DNA of 7,917 bases from Methanobacteriota archaeon (GCA_003230355.1 QIDD01000088.1:1-7917); one strand, 5' to 3'. Counted from the stretch's first letter, positions 1-6,564 are shown. Made by a program: numbers and translations. Notes: a model not told the origin generated them from the sequence alone.

Positions 1-746
1 AGTTCTATGACCTGTACTTCAACAACGGTGCCCATGATGGTCAGATTCCAGGCAAAAACTGGGTCGGCGGAATTCAGGGAGAACAGCAGAGAACCGTTGG
101 CGGCCAGTACGGCAGCTCCCTTGACAGGCATGATCTCAAGACAGGTAAGCATCTGAGCATCTTCCTGACAAAGGTTGCGACCACCAAGAACTCGCTTTCC
201 GGCGAGTACATGGATGGTCTGCCCTATGTAGGCCAGATAGTTGGCGACGGCTCTTCAATGGATGATCACTGGGATATGAGTCAGTTCCAGGTCGGCACCA
301 ACAAGCGCTGGCAGCATACTCAGGCCAGAACTGGTGAGAACCTGTGGCTTATGAGCCTTGAGCCCACGAACGCTCTGGACATGAACCCTGTGGACGCTGC
401 CAAGTATGGTGTGCGTTCAGGTGATTGGGTAGAGCTCGAAAGCCCGGACGGAGACACCGGCAAACATCAGATTGCGGTGACCAACACCACACGGCCTGGA
501 TACGGCGAGATAACCAATTCCTTCGGACACTGGGAGCTTGGAGCTAAAGACATCGAGATCGAGGGCCACGAAGGCGGCGGCATCAAGGGTGACGCCCGAG
601 TCGGCGCAGGTACGAACTACGTGCGTATAATGGCTTCTGATCCCTCATATGAGGGCAAAGGAGCGGCCACGAGAAGCGTGCCCAACGACCCGATTGGCGG
701 AAGCTGCCATCAATATGGGTTCCCTGTAAAGGTTAGGAAGGTCTAA
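1..746 (+). CDS. Molybdopterin oxidoreductase (CISM/DMSO reductase family), catalytic subunit, C-terminal part
   Basis: The gene is cut by the left edge; the reading frame is open from base 3 and gives the last 247 residues. It is the C-terminal part of a molybdopterin (Mo or W bis-PGD) oxidoreductase. The molybdopterin-dinucleotide-binding domain is recognisable from about base 320: an ARTGENLWLM segment, then NPVDAAKYGVRSGDWVELES, then TRPGYGEITNSFGHWELGA. The NP-x-DA-x-x-x-G-x-x-xGD-x-V and RPG...FGHWE patterns are typical of the tetrathionate/polysulfide/arsenate reductase-like branch, but the substrate cannot be deduced because the N-terminal Fe-S site, any Tat signal and the Mo ligand lie outside the window. 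The stop is followed after 16 bases by a four-cluster ferredoxin gene, the usual electron-transfer partner, so the two form an operon and probably a heterodimer. Family assignment is firm; the physiological reaction is unknown. Confidence 0.88.
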   Translation, partial: FYDLYFNNGAHDGQIPGKNWVGGIQGEQQRTVGGQYGSSLDRHDLKTGKHLSIFLTKVATTKNSLSGEYMDGLPYVGQIVGDGSSMDDHWDMSQFQVGTNKRWQHTQARTGENLWLMSLEPTNALDMNPVDAAKYGVRSGDWVELESPDGDTGKHQIAVTNTTRPGYGEITNSFGHWELGAKDIEIEGHEGGGIKGDARVGAGTNYVRIMASDPSYEGKGAATRSVPNDPIGGSCHQYGFPVKVRKV

Positions 747-747
747 A

Positions 748-754
748 AGGAGGT
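748..754 (+). promoter_or_regulatory. Shine-Dalgarno site of the ferredoxin subunit
   Basis: AGGAGGT lies just after the stop of the catalytic subunit. It is 8 bases before the ATG at 763, so it selects that ATG. An in-frame TTG at 754 overlaps the site and is unlikely to be the start. Confidence 0.8.
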
Positions 755-762
755 TGAGAAAA

Positions 763-1410
763 ATGCCAAGTCATTTAAAGGTACCAATCTATAAGGAAAC
801 CGGAATCGACAACATCCTCCCATTGGCGCCAGCCAGCTATGGGGATAAGTTCCAGCTCGCGCTGTGGATAGACCTTGAGTACTGCACCGGGTGTCGGGCT
901 TGCACAACGAACTGCAAGGCTGAGAACAACACACCCATTGGCGTGGATTACAATCGTGTGATCTATGTTGAGCAGGGCAGCTATCCAGACACAAAGCGGT
1001 ATTTTGTGCCTATGCCCTGTATGCACTGTGGTAAGCCGCCATGTCTTGCGGCCTGTCCGGTTGGAGCTATCTCGAAGCACGAGGTCAACGGTATCGTGGA
1101 ATTCGACACCGACAAGTGTATCGGGTGCAAGTACTGCATATGGGCCTGCCCATTCGGCGCGCCTCAGTTCAATGCAGACAAGCGGGTTGCCCAAAAATGC
1201 ACGCTCTGTTCACACAAAACGATTGATCCAGAGACTGGTCAGCCTTCGGGTGAGAGACCGGCCTGTGTCGATACTTGTGTTGGCAGGGTCAGATGGTTCG
1301 GCGATCAGAACTGGATGTCAATGTCCAAGAGAAAGACGCGGGCCCTTCGTGTGGGTGGAACCCAGACCGGCGCAGAGCCCAGCGTGCTCTATACCGATCC
1401 AGGTATCTAA
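763..1410 (+). CDS. Four-cluster [4Fe-4S] ferredoxin subunit of the molybdoenzyme (DmsB/PhsB/TtrB/NrfC type)
   Basis: The 215-residue protein carries exactly sixteen cysteines, arranged as four [4Fe-4S] sites: C41/44/47/51, C86/89/94/98, C119/122/125/129 and C146/149/168/172. This is the full pattern of the electron-transfer subunits of complex iron-sulfur molybdoenzymes, with no ligand replaced. It would pass electrons between the molybdopterin subunit and a membrane quinone/quinol module or a soluble carrier. There is no signal peptide or membrane segment; in this family such subunits can be exported by hitch-hiking on a Tat-targeted catalytic subunit. The gene follows the catalytic subunit by 16 bases and is clearly co-transcribed. 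The ATG at 763 is chosen for its AGGAGGT site. A PsrC/NrfD-type membrane anchor, often the next gene, is absent; a terminator follows instead. The C-terminal tail after about residue 180 is variable in the family. Confidence 0.93.
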   Translation: MPSHLKVPIYKETGIDNILPLAPASYGDKFQLALWIDLEYCTGCRACTTNCKAENNTPIGVDYNRVIYVEQGSYPDTKRYFVPMPCMHCGKPPCLAACPVGAISKHEVNGIVEFDTDKCIGCKYCIWACPFGAPQFNADKRVAQKCTLCSHKTIDPETGQPSGERPACVDTCVGRVRWFGDQNWMSMSKRKTRALRVGGTQTGAEPSVLYTDPGI

Positions 1411-1432
1411 AAGTCCGTAAATACACACAAAT

Positions 1433-1485
1433 AAGGGGATTTTTCCTCCCCTTCTCTTTTTCTTTTTTTTCTCTTTCTTTTTTTT
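1433..1485 (+). terminator. Hairpin plus long T-tract terminator after the molybdoenzyme operon
   Basis: AAGGGG (1433-1438) pairs with CCCCTT (1448-1453) across a short loop. It is followed by T-rich runs interrupted by single C residues from 1457 to about 1491. Archaeal RNA polymerase terminates on oligo-T runs, so this should end the catalytic-ferredoxin transcript. It also separates that operon from the methyltransferase gene that starts at 1535. Confidence 0.75.
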
Positions 1486-1504
1486 CTCTTTACTAGATGA
1501 AATC

Positions 1505-1515
1505 TTTATTTATTA
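1505..1515 (+). promoter_or_regulatory. Putative TATA box of the methyltransferase gene
   Basis: TTTATTTATTA is centred about 25 bases before the ATG at 1535, the usual distance from an archaeal TATA box to the transcription start. No Shine-Dalgarno sequence precedes that ATG, so the transcript is probably leaderless. This is inferred from sequence and spacing only. Confidence 0.45.
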
Positions 1516-1534
1516 GTAGTTCAAGCCAGAGTCA

Positions 1535-3124
1535 ATGGTCAAACTATATCTGAATCGATCCGTTTTCTACAAATCAAAAAAATCCTTTTCATGTATCTAT
1601 CATAATGTAACAGGATGGTACTATCCCTGTAAGCCAGATTTCTGGAAAACCCTTCAATCCTACAAAGGCGGAAGAGAAGTTGAGCCTCAAAATCTGACCC
1701 CTGCCCTCACCGAGCTTGTGCGCACCAAATTTCTCATCCCGAAAAAGACTATCAGCCCACGCGAATATCTGGGTTTTTATCCGATTCGTGTGCCCGGCAC
1801 CGTCTGCTATGAACGCGGCAATTCAATAGATGTGGCGGTTGAGCGCAAGGGAGCGCACGGCGAGATAGATTTTGATGTGGTCCGGCTTGAGGGCGCGGCT
1901 GCAGAGATATGGAATTTTTGTAATGGTAATCACTCACTTGCAGAAATAAGCGGTGAGCTTTCACAATCTGATGCTGAGATAATCAAGATAATATCTGAAT
2001 GGACGTCCGTTGAAAACCAGCTCGTCCGGCTTCTCTTTCTTTTACCTTCCCAGTTGAAAAAGCCGCCTCAGCAGCTCATCTACAAGGCACCATTTCTCTT
2101 GCAAAAAACAGCAGCCACACCTCATGCAGAGGATGTGCACAGGTATCATCTTGAAACGATCAAAGACGGCACAGAACAGTTCGACCGGATTGAATCAACG
2201 GTTTCACATCTCTACAGGGCGCCTCACCCGATACTGGACGGCAGAAGCTATGGGCAGGCTTTTCTGAAAAATTTGCGTGAGGAAAAAGAGGTTGAGCCGG
2301 GCTGCACGATACTTGAGGTTGGCGGCGGCATGGGAAGTGTTTCCACCGATATTATGGTTGAACTTAAAAAAGAGGGCACATCCGCTGAATACATTATCTA
2401 CGATCTCTCACCGGGATTGATTCAAAGCCAGAAAAAAATGCACAGCGAAAAAGGTGTTCTGGCACATCACATACTTGGAAACGGTGAGATGCTCGCACTC
2501 AAAGACGAAAGCATTGACATCGCGCTGAGCAATGAGGTGGTAGCGGACTTTAACACGCCTGAGGTAAAGACAAGCGAGGTGCAGGACTATCTCTTCGATC
2601 ATGAGATACCGATGACAAAGGATTTCTTCAACCCCTATAAGGGTGCGCCTGAATCTGTGCGGGTCAACCTAGGTGCGTTCCAGCTACTCAAAGAGCTTAT
2701 GCGGGTCTTGAAACCAGGCGGACTCGCGGTGATTACTGAGTTTGGGTATCAGGATCGGCTTCCCTTCAGGGCAGGTCACCTTGACCACGCCGAGTACTCG
2801 ATTCAGTTCAGCCAGATGATCTCTGTTGCTGCAGCGCTGGGTTTCAACCTATATCTCACCGACGCCTTTGACTTTCTCGGCTTCAGAAGCGACATTAAAC
2901 TTATAACAGCTTTTTCCTATCAGGCAGCCTACAGGATAATGGAGCACTTGGGCGTGTATCTTCCGAACATGACCTACACTGCGGAGATGCTGAAGGCAGA
3001 GCTTGGATCGAATTATGAGGGCTTTAGAGGACTAGGTTTTGTGGATGTGAATAAAGACCCATTTAAGGTTGTGAAATTTTTAGTCTGCCACAAACCAGAG
3101 TCTATTTCTCAAGATCAAGCTTGA
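1535..3124 (+). CDS. SAM-dependent methyltransferase with N-terminal PqqD-like region
   Basis: A 529-residue, apparently cytoplasmic protein with two parts. The C-terminal part (about 225-520) is a class I SAM methyltransferase: the SAM-binding loop ILEVGGGMGS is at 259-268, the acidic residue after strand 2 is D290 in YDLSPGL, a SNEVVADF segment is at 332-339, and LKPGG is at 392-396. The order E-x-GGGMG, then Y-x-x-x-D-LSP-x-L-x-x-xQ, then NE, is reminiscent of MidA/NDUFAF7-like protein methyltransferases; that is inference. The N-terminal part resembles PqqD/RiPP-recognition winged-helix domains. Residues about 112-160 (RLEGAAAEIWNFCNG followed by SLAEISGEL) match the PqqD pattern well, and residues 18-70 look like a second, more diverged copy. 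The substrate is unknown, plausibly a peptide or protein. The last 23 bases overlap the convergent protease gene. The start has a TATA-like box 25 bases upstream and no Shine-Dalgarno, consistent with a leaderless mRNA. The first 150 bases are more AT-rich than the rest. Confidence 0.85.
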   Translation: MVKLYLNRSVFYKSKKSFSCIYHNVTGWYYPCKPDFWKTLQSYKGGREVEPQNLTPALTELVRTKFLIPKKTISPREYLGFYPIRVPGTVCYERGNSIDVAVERKGAHGEIDFDVVRLEGAAAEIWNFCNGNHSLAEISGELSQSDAEIIKIISEWTSVENQLVRLLFLLPSQLKKPPQQLIYKAPFLLQKTAATPHAEDVHRYHLETIKDGTEQFDRIESTVSHLYRAPHPILDGRSYGQAFLKNLREEKEVEPGCTILEVGGGMGSVSTDIMVELKKEGTSAEYIIYDLSPGLIQSQKKMHSEKGVLAHHILGNGEMLALKDESIDIALSNEVVADFNTPEVKTSEVQDYLFDHEIPMTKDFFNPYKGAPESVRVNLGAFQLLKELMRVLKPGGLAVITEFGYQDRLPFRAGHLDHAEYSIQFSQMISVAAALGFNLYLTDAFDFLGFRSDIKLITAFSYQAAYRIMEHLGVYLPNMTYTAEMLKAELGSNYEGFRGLGFVDVNKDPFKVVKFLVCHKPESISQDQA

Positions 3125-4229
3125 GCGAGAGGAACTGAAGGAGGTCTCGAAGCGATATCAGGCCCAGAAGCTTGTCACCTTCCACAACCAGCAGCCTGCT
3201 GCGGCCTGTGCGATTCATAGCAGAAAGCGCGTCCATAGCATCAGCATCCGGGCTGATCGTATTTTCATCTGAACAGGATTCAGCGACGTCGCCTACTTTT
3301 TTATTTGCCCAGTCCTCGCGCGCGATCTCTTTAACATGAGCAGTGGAAACACAGCCCACGAGCTTCTGATCTTCAAGCACGGGAAACATCTTGAAATGAT
3401 GTTTGTAAACATAGTCCTCAACCAGCTCTTCAACTGAAATTGAAGGTGCAACAGTAATAATGTCCTTGTTCATGAATTTCTGCACTGCCTCGCCCTGAAG
3501 ATACTGTTTCATAACAGCCTGTTGCAGGGAGGCGCGGGCCGCGTTTCTCAGAAAGGACCCGATAAGAAAGTACCAGATGCCGCCGATAATGTTTCCGGTG
3601 ATGAATGTAAAAAGCCCCAGCAGGATGAGAGCGATTCCGAATGCCGAGCCAGTCCGTGAGGCGATTCCCGTGGCCCATCTGAAGTTGTCCTTCCAAGCCC
3701 AGAGCGCGGCTCGAAGAAGGCGGCCGCCGTCAAGGGGAAAGCCTGGCAGCAGGTTGAACGCGGCTAGGAGTCCGTTTATAAAACCTAGATAAAATATCAC
3801 GGCCAGAACCGGGGGTGGCAGAGTTGTTTTCTGCAAAATGTTGTGAAGCCCTAAAAAACCGATGGCTAGACCGATGCTTGACACTGGCCCTGCAATTGCC
3901 ATCATAAATTCAGCCCTTGCACTGGGTGGCTCCTCAGTCATCTCAGCCACACCGCCGAATATGAAAAGCGTAATCCCTGCCATGGCCAGGCCGTATCTGC
4001 GCGCAACCAGGCTGTGCCAGAGTTCATGAAACACGATGGATCCGAATATGCCCACGGCGCCCACTGCTCCCATCAGCCAATAGGTGTTTTTTGAAAGACC
4101 CTCTATCTCGGCTGGAAAATAGCCTTCGGCTAGCGACCAGGTGATGAGCAGCGCGAGCACCAGCCAGCTTGAATCCATCCAGACCTGAAAGCCCAGAATC
4201 TTAAAAAGAGAAATACGGTTTTCAAACAT
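3102..4229 (-). CDS. Site-2 protease family intramembrane metalloprotease (M50) with two CBS domains
   Basis: The 375-residue membrane protein has the complete S2P zinc site: HELWH at residues 68-72 inside a hydrophobic helix, and NLLPGFPLDGGR at 159-170, whose D167 is the third zinc ligand. Hydrophobic stretches at about 17-35, 50-75, 108-130, 138-160 and 195-227 fit the multi-helix M50B core. The cytosolic tail carries two CBS domains, about 250-305 and 312-370, which in this family are thought to bind adenine nucleotides and control the protease. S2P enzymes cut transmembrane segments of regulators or signal-peptide remnants; the substrate here is unknown. An in-frame TGA lies two codons before the ATG, which fixes the start. 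The closest Shine-Dalgarno-like sequence (GGAGAGG, 21 bases upstream) is too distant, so translation may be near-leaderless. The gene is divergent from the radical SAM gene and overlaps the methyltransferase gene tail-to-tail by 23 bases. Confidence 0.93.
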   Translation of the reverse strand: MFENRISLFKILGFQVWMDSSWLVLALLITWSLAEGYFPAEIEGLSKNTYWLMGAVGAVGIFGSIVFHELWHSLVARRYGLAMAGITLFIFGGVAEMTEEPPSARAEFMMAIAGPVSSIGLAIGFLGLHNILQKTTLPPPVLAVIFYLGFINGLLAAFNLLPGFPLDGGRLLRAALWAWKDNFRWATGIASRTGSAFGIALILLGLFTFITGNIIGGIWYFLIGSFLRNAARASLQQAVMKQYLQGEAVQKFMNKDIITVAPSISVEELVEDYVYKHHFKMFPVLEDQKLVGCVSTAHVKEIAREDWANKKVGDVAESCSDENTISPDADAMDALSAMNRTGRSRLLVVEGDKLLGLISLRDLLQFLSLKLDLEK

Positions 4230-4293
4230 AGCTCAACAATGTGATTTAGACCTCTCCTGTATTTGAATCTTTTCAACACAAACTGCGGGGGTG

Positions 4294-4303
4294 TTTTTAT
4301 AAA
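4294..4303 (+). promoter_or_regulatory. Putative TATA box of the radical SAM gene
   Basis: TTTTTATAAA lies in the 104-base divergent spacer between the protease and radical SAM genes. Its centre is about 36 bases before the ATG at 4334, so the transcript would begin around 4324 with a leader of about 10 bases. No Shine-Dalgarno sequence is seen. The assignment rests on motif and spacing only. Confidence 0.5.
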
Positions 4304-4333
4304 CCTCTGCTGCACTTTACAGGATTGCTTACA

Positions 4334-5374
4334 ATGGACCTCTACGAACCCTTCAACAGATACAGGTGGAAGCGTCACTTCAACTCTCTGAAAAAAGACA
4401 TCATCCGAGGCAGGATACCAAATCCCCGGCGGGCGACGATCGAGCTTACCATGCGATGCAACCTGAGCTGTCAGATGTGCTTTCGAGACCAGGGGCAGAA
4501 AGGCGAACTCACGCTTGAAGAATTCAAAACAGCAGTGGACAATCTAACGCCTGGTATCAGGCAGATAAACCTTATCGGCGGCGAGGTCTTTCTTCGATCC
4601 GACCTTTTTGAAATACTCGACTATCTGCGGGACCGCAACCTTCGGGTGAGGATTCAGACAAACGGCACGCTGCTGGATACGCAGAGGCTTCAAAAGCTCT
4701 CAGTCTATTGGAATGTCTCAGGCGTTGGATTCTCTATCGACGGGCCGCCGGAGCTGCATAACAAGATACGCGGTTCGAATTCAGCCTATGAAAAGACAAT
4801 CGCCGCCATTAAAAACACGGCCCAGTTTTTTTCAGTCTCGGTCAACACGGTGCTTTTGGATGAAAATTTCGCAAGTATTGAAGAGGTTTTTAAAACGCTC
4901 AGCGAGCTGGGGATAAGCGAGTATCGTGTTGAGCCTGAGATGTTTGCAACGCCTGAGGAGGTCGAGTCGTCTGGTGTCGAACCAATTGCTGCAAACATAA
5001 AGGAACAGGGGAGATACAGCTTCAGCGCAGAGGAGCTAAGGGAGTTGAAAACACGCCTTGATAAGTTGGCGGAAGAAAGAAGAATTAAAGTGGTTATCGC
5101 GCCTCGTGTTGCGGAAATCGATGCAGGGGATTTTCTTGCTGGAACGGTGCGGGAAAATAAGAAGCTTTTCTGCAAGCATCTGCTTGTTCCCAGAATTGAT
5201 GCTGAGGGCAACCTCATCTTCTGCCACATAATCAAAAAGCGCTTCGGAAACCTAAAAGACACACCGCTGGACGAACTCTGGAAGGGTGAAGAAATAACTA
5301 GATTTCGAAGAAAACTCTTGGAACAAAACCTCCTCCCAGTCTGCAAAAGATGCTGCAGACTCAGAACTATTTAG
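4334..5374 (+). CDS. Radical SAM protein with C-terminal SPASM/Twitch-like auxiliary cluster domain
   Basis: The 346-residue protein has a radical SAM core (about 32-230) with the cluster motif C42-x3-C46-x2-C49 after a TIELTMR strand, the GGE SAM-binding motif at 82-84, an RIQTNG strand at 106-111 and a SIDGPPELHNKIRG segment at 134-147. The C-terminal region (about 275-346) has C280, then C297 in the DAEGNLIFC segment, then GNLKDTPLDELWKGEE, then C337-x2-C340-C341. This is a reduced SPASM pattern that could hold one auxiliary [4Fe-4S] cluster instead of two. SPASM-family enzymes modify peptides or proteins (for example thioether or C-C crosslinks), act as sulfatase or quinohemoprotein maturases, or act in heme synthesis, so the reaction is not fixed. 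The ATG at 4334 is preferred over the in-frame TTG at 4325, which would fall at the predicted transcription start. The gene ends 8 bases from the 3' end of the broken lipoprotein gene. Confidence 0.9.
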   Translation: MDLYEPFNRYRWKRHFNSLKKDIIRGRIPNPRRATIELTMRCNLSCQMCFRDQGQKGELTLEEFKTAVDNLTPGIRQINLIGGEVFLRSDLFEILDYLRDRNLRVRIQTNGTLLDTQRLQKLSVYWNVSGVGFSIDGPPELHNKIRGSNSAYEKTIAAIKNTAQFFSVSVNTVLLDENFASIEEVFKTLSELGISEYRVEPEMFATPEEVESSGVEPIAANIKEQGRYSFSAEELRELKTRLDKLAEERRIKVVIAPRVAEIDAGDFLAGTVRENKKLFCKHLLVPRIDAEGNLIFCHIIKKRFGNLKDTPLDELWKGEEITRFRRKLLEQNLLPVCKRCCRLRTI

Positions 5375-5382
5375 AATCTTTA

Positions 5383-5711
5383 TTAATTCAAATTTATATC
5401 AGTAATACATCGCTTTTTATCTGTTTCACTTTCAATCATTTTACATGCATCGGCATCGAGGTATATGGTTGCATAATCATTGTAGCAACTGTCTGCCAGT
5501 TCTCTACCCATAAATCCACAATATTGAAAGTCTTTTTTTTCTACAGCCATTTTATAGCATTCAGTGTGACCAACGCCTTTTTCAAATCCTTCAGAATATC
5601 CGCAGGGAACTTCTTCAACACAGTGGTTTCAACCGGGTTTTGAGAATCACTAATGCACCCTGCTAAAATTACGAGTAGTATTATTCCAAGGATTAGTCCT
5701 ATTTTCTTCAT
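5383..5711 (-). pseudogene. Small cysteine-rich lipoprotein, interrupted by an apparent single-base frameshift
   Basis: The ATG at 5711 opens a clear lipoprotein signal peptide, MKKIGLILGIILLVILAGC, with lipobox LAGC. As sequenced the frame stops at 5541. The alternative frame is open from about 5629 down to the TAA at 5383-5385. It encodes a Cys-rich tail containing, in order, HCVEEVPCGY, HTECYKMAVEKKDFQYCGF, ELADSCYND, ADACKM and KKRCI. Adding one base in the A run at 5627-5629 (TTT on the plus strand) joins ...SQNPVE to NHCVEEVPCGY and gives a 109-residue protein with seven cysteines after the lipidated one. The evenly placed cysteines suggest disulfides or metal binding outside the cell. 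A weak Shine-Dalgarno (GAGG, 5717-5720) precedes the start. Function is not recognised. The break may be a real mutation or a sequencing/assembly error. Confidence 0.75.
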
Positions 5712-5813
5712 TGAATCCTCGCTCACGAGAACTCTTCTTTAGTCCTATTTAGTTTTATGTGGGACTTCGTCAAAGTAACAAAGTCAACAAATAACGAGTC
5801 GATGAAGGGATTA

Positions 5814-6419
5814 TTAGGCGTCTATTACATCTGTTTTAGCTTCAAATGTTTTACCATCTGAAGTTATCAATTTGGCACGGAGTTCGCCCATAAACATGGC
5901 TTCAAGGTCAATAAGCCTCTCGGTTTTAGAATCAAATTCTAACCGTCTTTCTATCCCCATCAGCCCCCCTTCTTCTGAAGTAATGCTGGTCTCCCATTCT
6001 TGCATTTTAATAAAAACTTCCATCGTCTGATAAGTACTTGGATTAATGTCAATCTTTTTCTGATACAAAGTGAAAATTACTGTTCCATCTACTTTGACAT
6101 CTCCTCCATCATTGGAATGGGGATATATTGTTGCAACAACGCCATCGTTTTCTGCGTCAGCATCCCAATTATCAAAACCAATCATAGTCATAAACCCAAA
6201 GTCAAGGTAGGCTAATTCTTTTGGTTGTTCAATCGGAACAGGTGTCGAAGGTGTGCTTTCTTGTGTACGGGATTCTGTTGGTTTTACAACTGGAGACGTT
6301 GGCTCTGGTATAATTATGTCAGGAGCACTTCGGGGATTGATAGGGGTTTGTGTTTCTGTAGCACATCCAGAACTAATAACTACCAACAACAAAAGTCCGA
6401 TTGAGACCAATTTCCTCAA
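5814..6419 (-). CDS. Putative lipoprotein with Pro/Ser/Thr-rich linker and beta-rich domain
   Basis: The 201-residue protein begins MRKLVSIGLLLLVVISSGC, a lipoprotein signal peptide whose lipobox (ISSGC) makes C19 the lipidated residue. A low-complexity linker rich in Pro, Ser, Thr and Glu runs from about 23 to 66, followed by a compact domain (67-201) of predicted beta strands with a DNWDADAENDGVVATIYP stretch and a DVKVDGTVIFTLYQKK stretch. These resemble a 'DADxxxDGV...' beta-sandwich pattern I associate with archaeal surface proteins, but I cannot name the family. It should be anchored to the outer face of the cytoplasmic membrane. The TTG at 6419 is preferred because GAGGTG lies 6 bases upstream; the GTG at 6428 overlaps that site. 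The gene lies in AT-rich DNA and is co-directional with the broken lipoprotein gene, about 100 bases upstream of it. Confidence 0.78.
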   Translation of the reverse strand: MRKLVSIGLLLLVVISSGCATETQTPINPRSAPDIIIPEPTSPVVKPTESRTQESTPSTPVPIEQPKELAYLDFGFMTMIGFDNWDADAENDGVVATIYPHSNDGGDVKVDGTVIFTLYQKKIDINPSTYQTMEVFIKMQEWETSITSEEGGLMGIERRLEFDSKTERLIDLEAMFMGELRAKLITSDGKTFEAKTDVIDA

Positions 6420-6425
6420 CCCTAG

Positions 6426-6431
6426 CACCTC
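6426..6431 (-). promoter_or_regulatory. Shine-Dalgarno site that decides the start of the 201-residue lipoprotein
   Basis: Read on the minus strand, GAGGTG is 6 bases before the TTG at 6419. A GTG codon at 6428 is in the same frame but is part of this site, so the shorter TTG start fits better and gives a compact signal peptide. Confidence 0.55.
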
Positions 6432-6466
6432 AACACTACTGATTTAGCTAAAATAACAATTACATG

Positions 6467-6475
6467 TATTTATAA
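6467..6475 (-). promoter_or_regulatory. Putative TATA box of the 201-residue lipoprotein gene
   Basis: TTATAAATA on the minus strand is a near-consensus archaeal TATA box. Its centre, about 6471, predicts transcription starting near 6446 and a leader of about 27 bases containing the GAGGTG site. This is among the best promoter matches in the window. Confidence 0.6.
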
Positions 6476-6492
6476 TTATTTAAGGTCTTCGA

Positions 6493-6564
6493 GGGAATGT
6501 CAACAAATAAAAACTTGGTGGACGGGAGGCTGATTACACAAAGTAAGACCCCTTGTTGACTCCC
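6493..6564. repeat. Imperfect inverted repeat GGGA(AT)GTCAACAA / TTGTTGACTCCC
   Basis: The left arm, GGGA-AT-GTCAACAA (6493-6506), is complementary to the right arm TTGTTGACTCCC (6553-6564) apart from a two-base bulge. The arms are 46 bases apart. The core GTCAACAA also occurs at 5783-5790 as part of the 12-mer GTCAACAAATAA shared with the left arm. It could be paired operator half-sites, an RNA stem or a remnant of element ends; nothing decides between these. Confidence 0.5.

Noticed and set aside
1497..1553. 18-codon frame MKSLFISSSSQSQWSNYI just before the methyltransferase, considered as a modification substrate.
   Set aside because: It has no ribosome site, overlaps the promoter and start of the methyltransferase gene, and is too short to distinguish from chance.
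4786..5346. Long minus-strand open frame (186 codons) opposite the radical SAM gene.
   Set aside because: It mirrors a clear radical SAM/SPASM gene, is Ser-rich with no motif, and has no ribosome site; it is an antisense shadow.
5610..5640. Programmed ribosomal frameshifting as the explanation for the broken lipoprotein gene.
   Set aside because: The site lacks a recognisable slippery heptamer or a following stimulatory structure; a base indel is simpler.
5693..5751. 12-base direct repeat TTAGTCCTATTT (5693-5704 and 5740-5751).
   Set aside because: One copy is inside the lipoprotein signal-peptide codons and the sequence is simple; a chance match in AT-rich DNA is likely.
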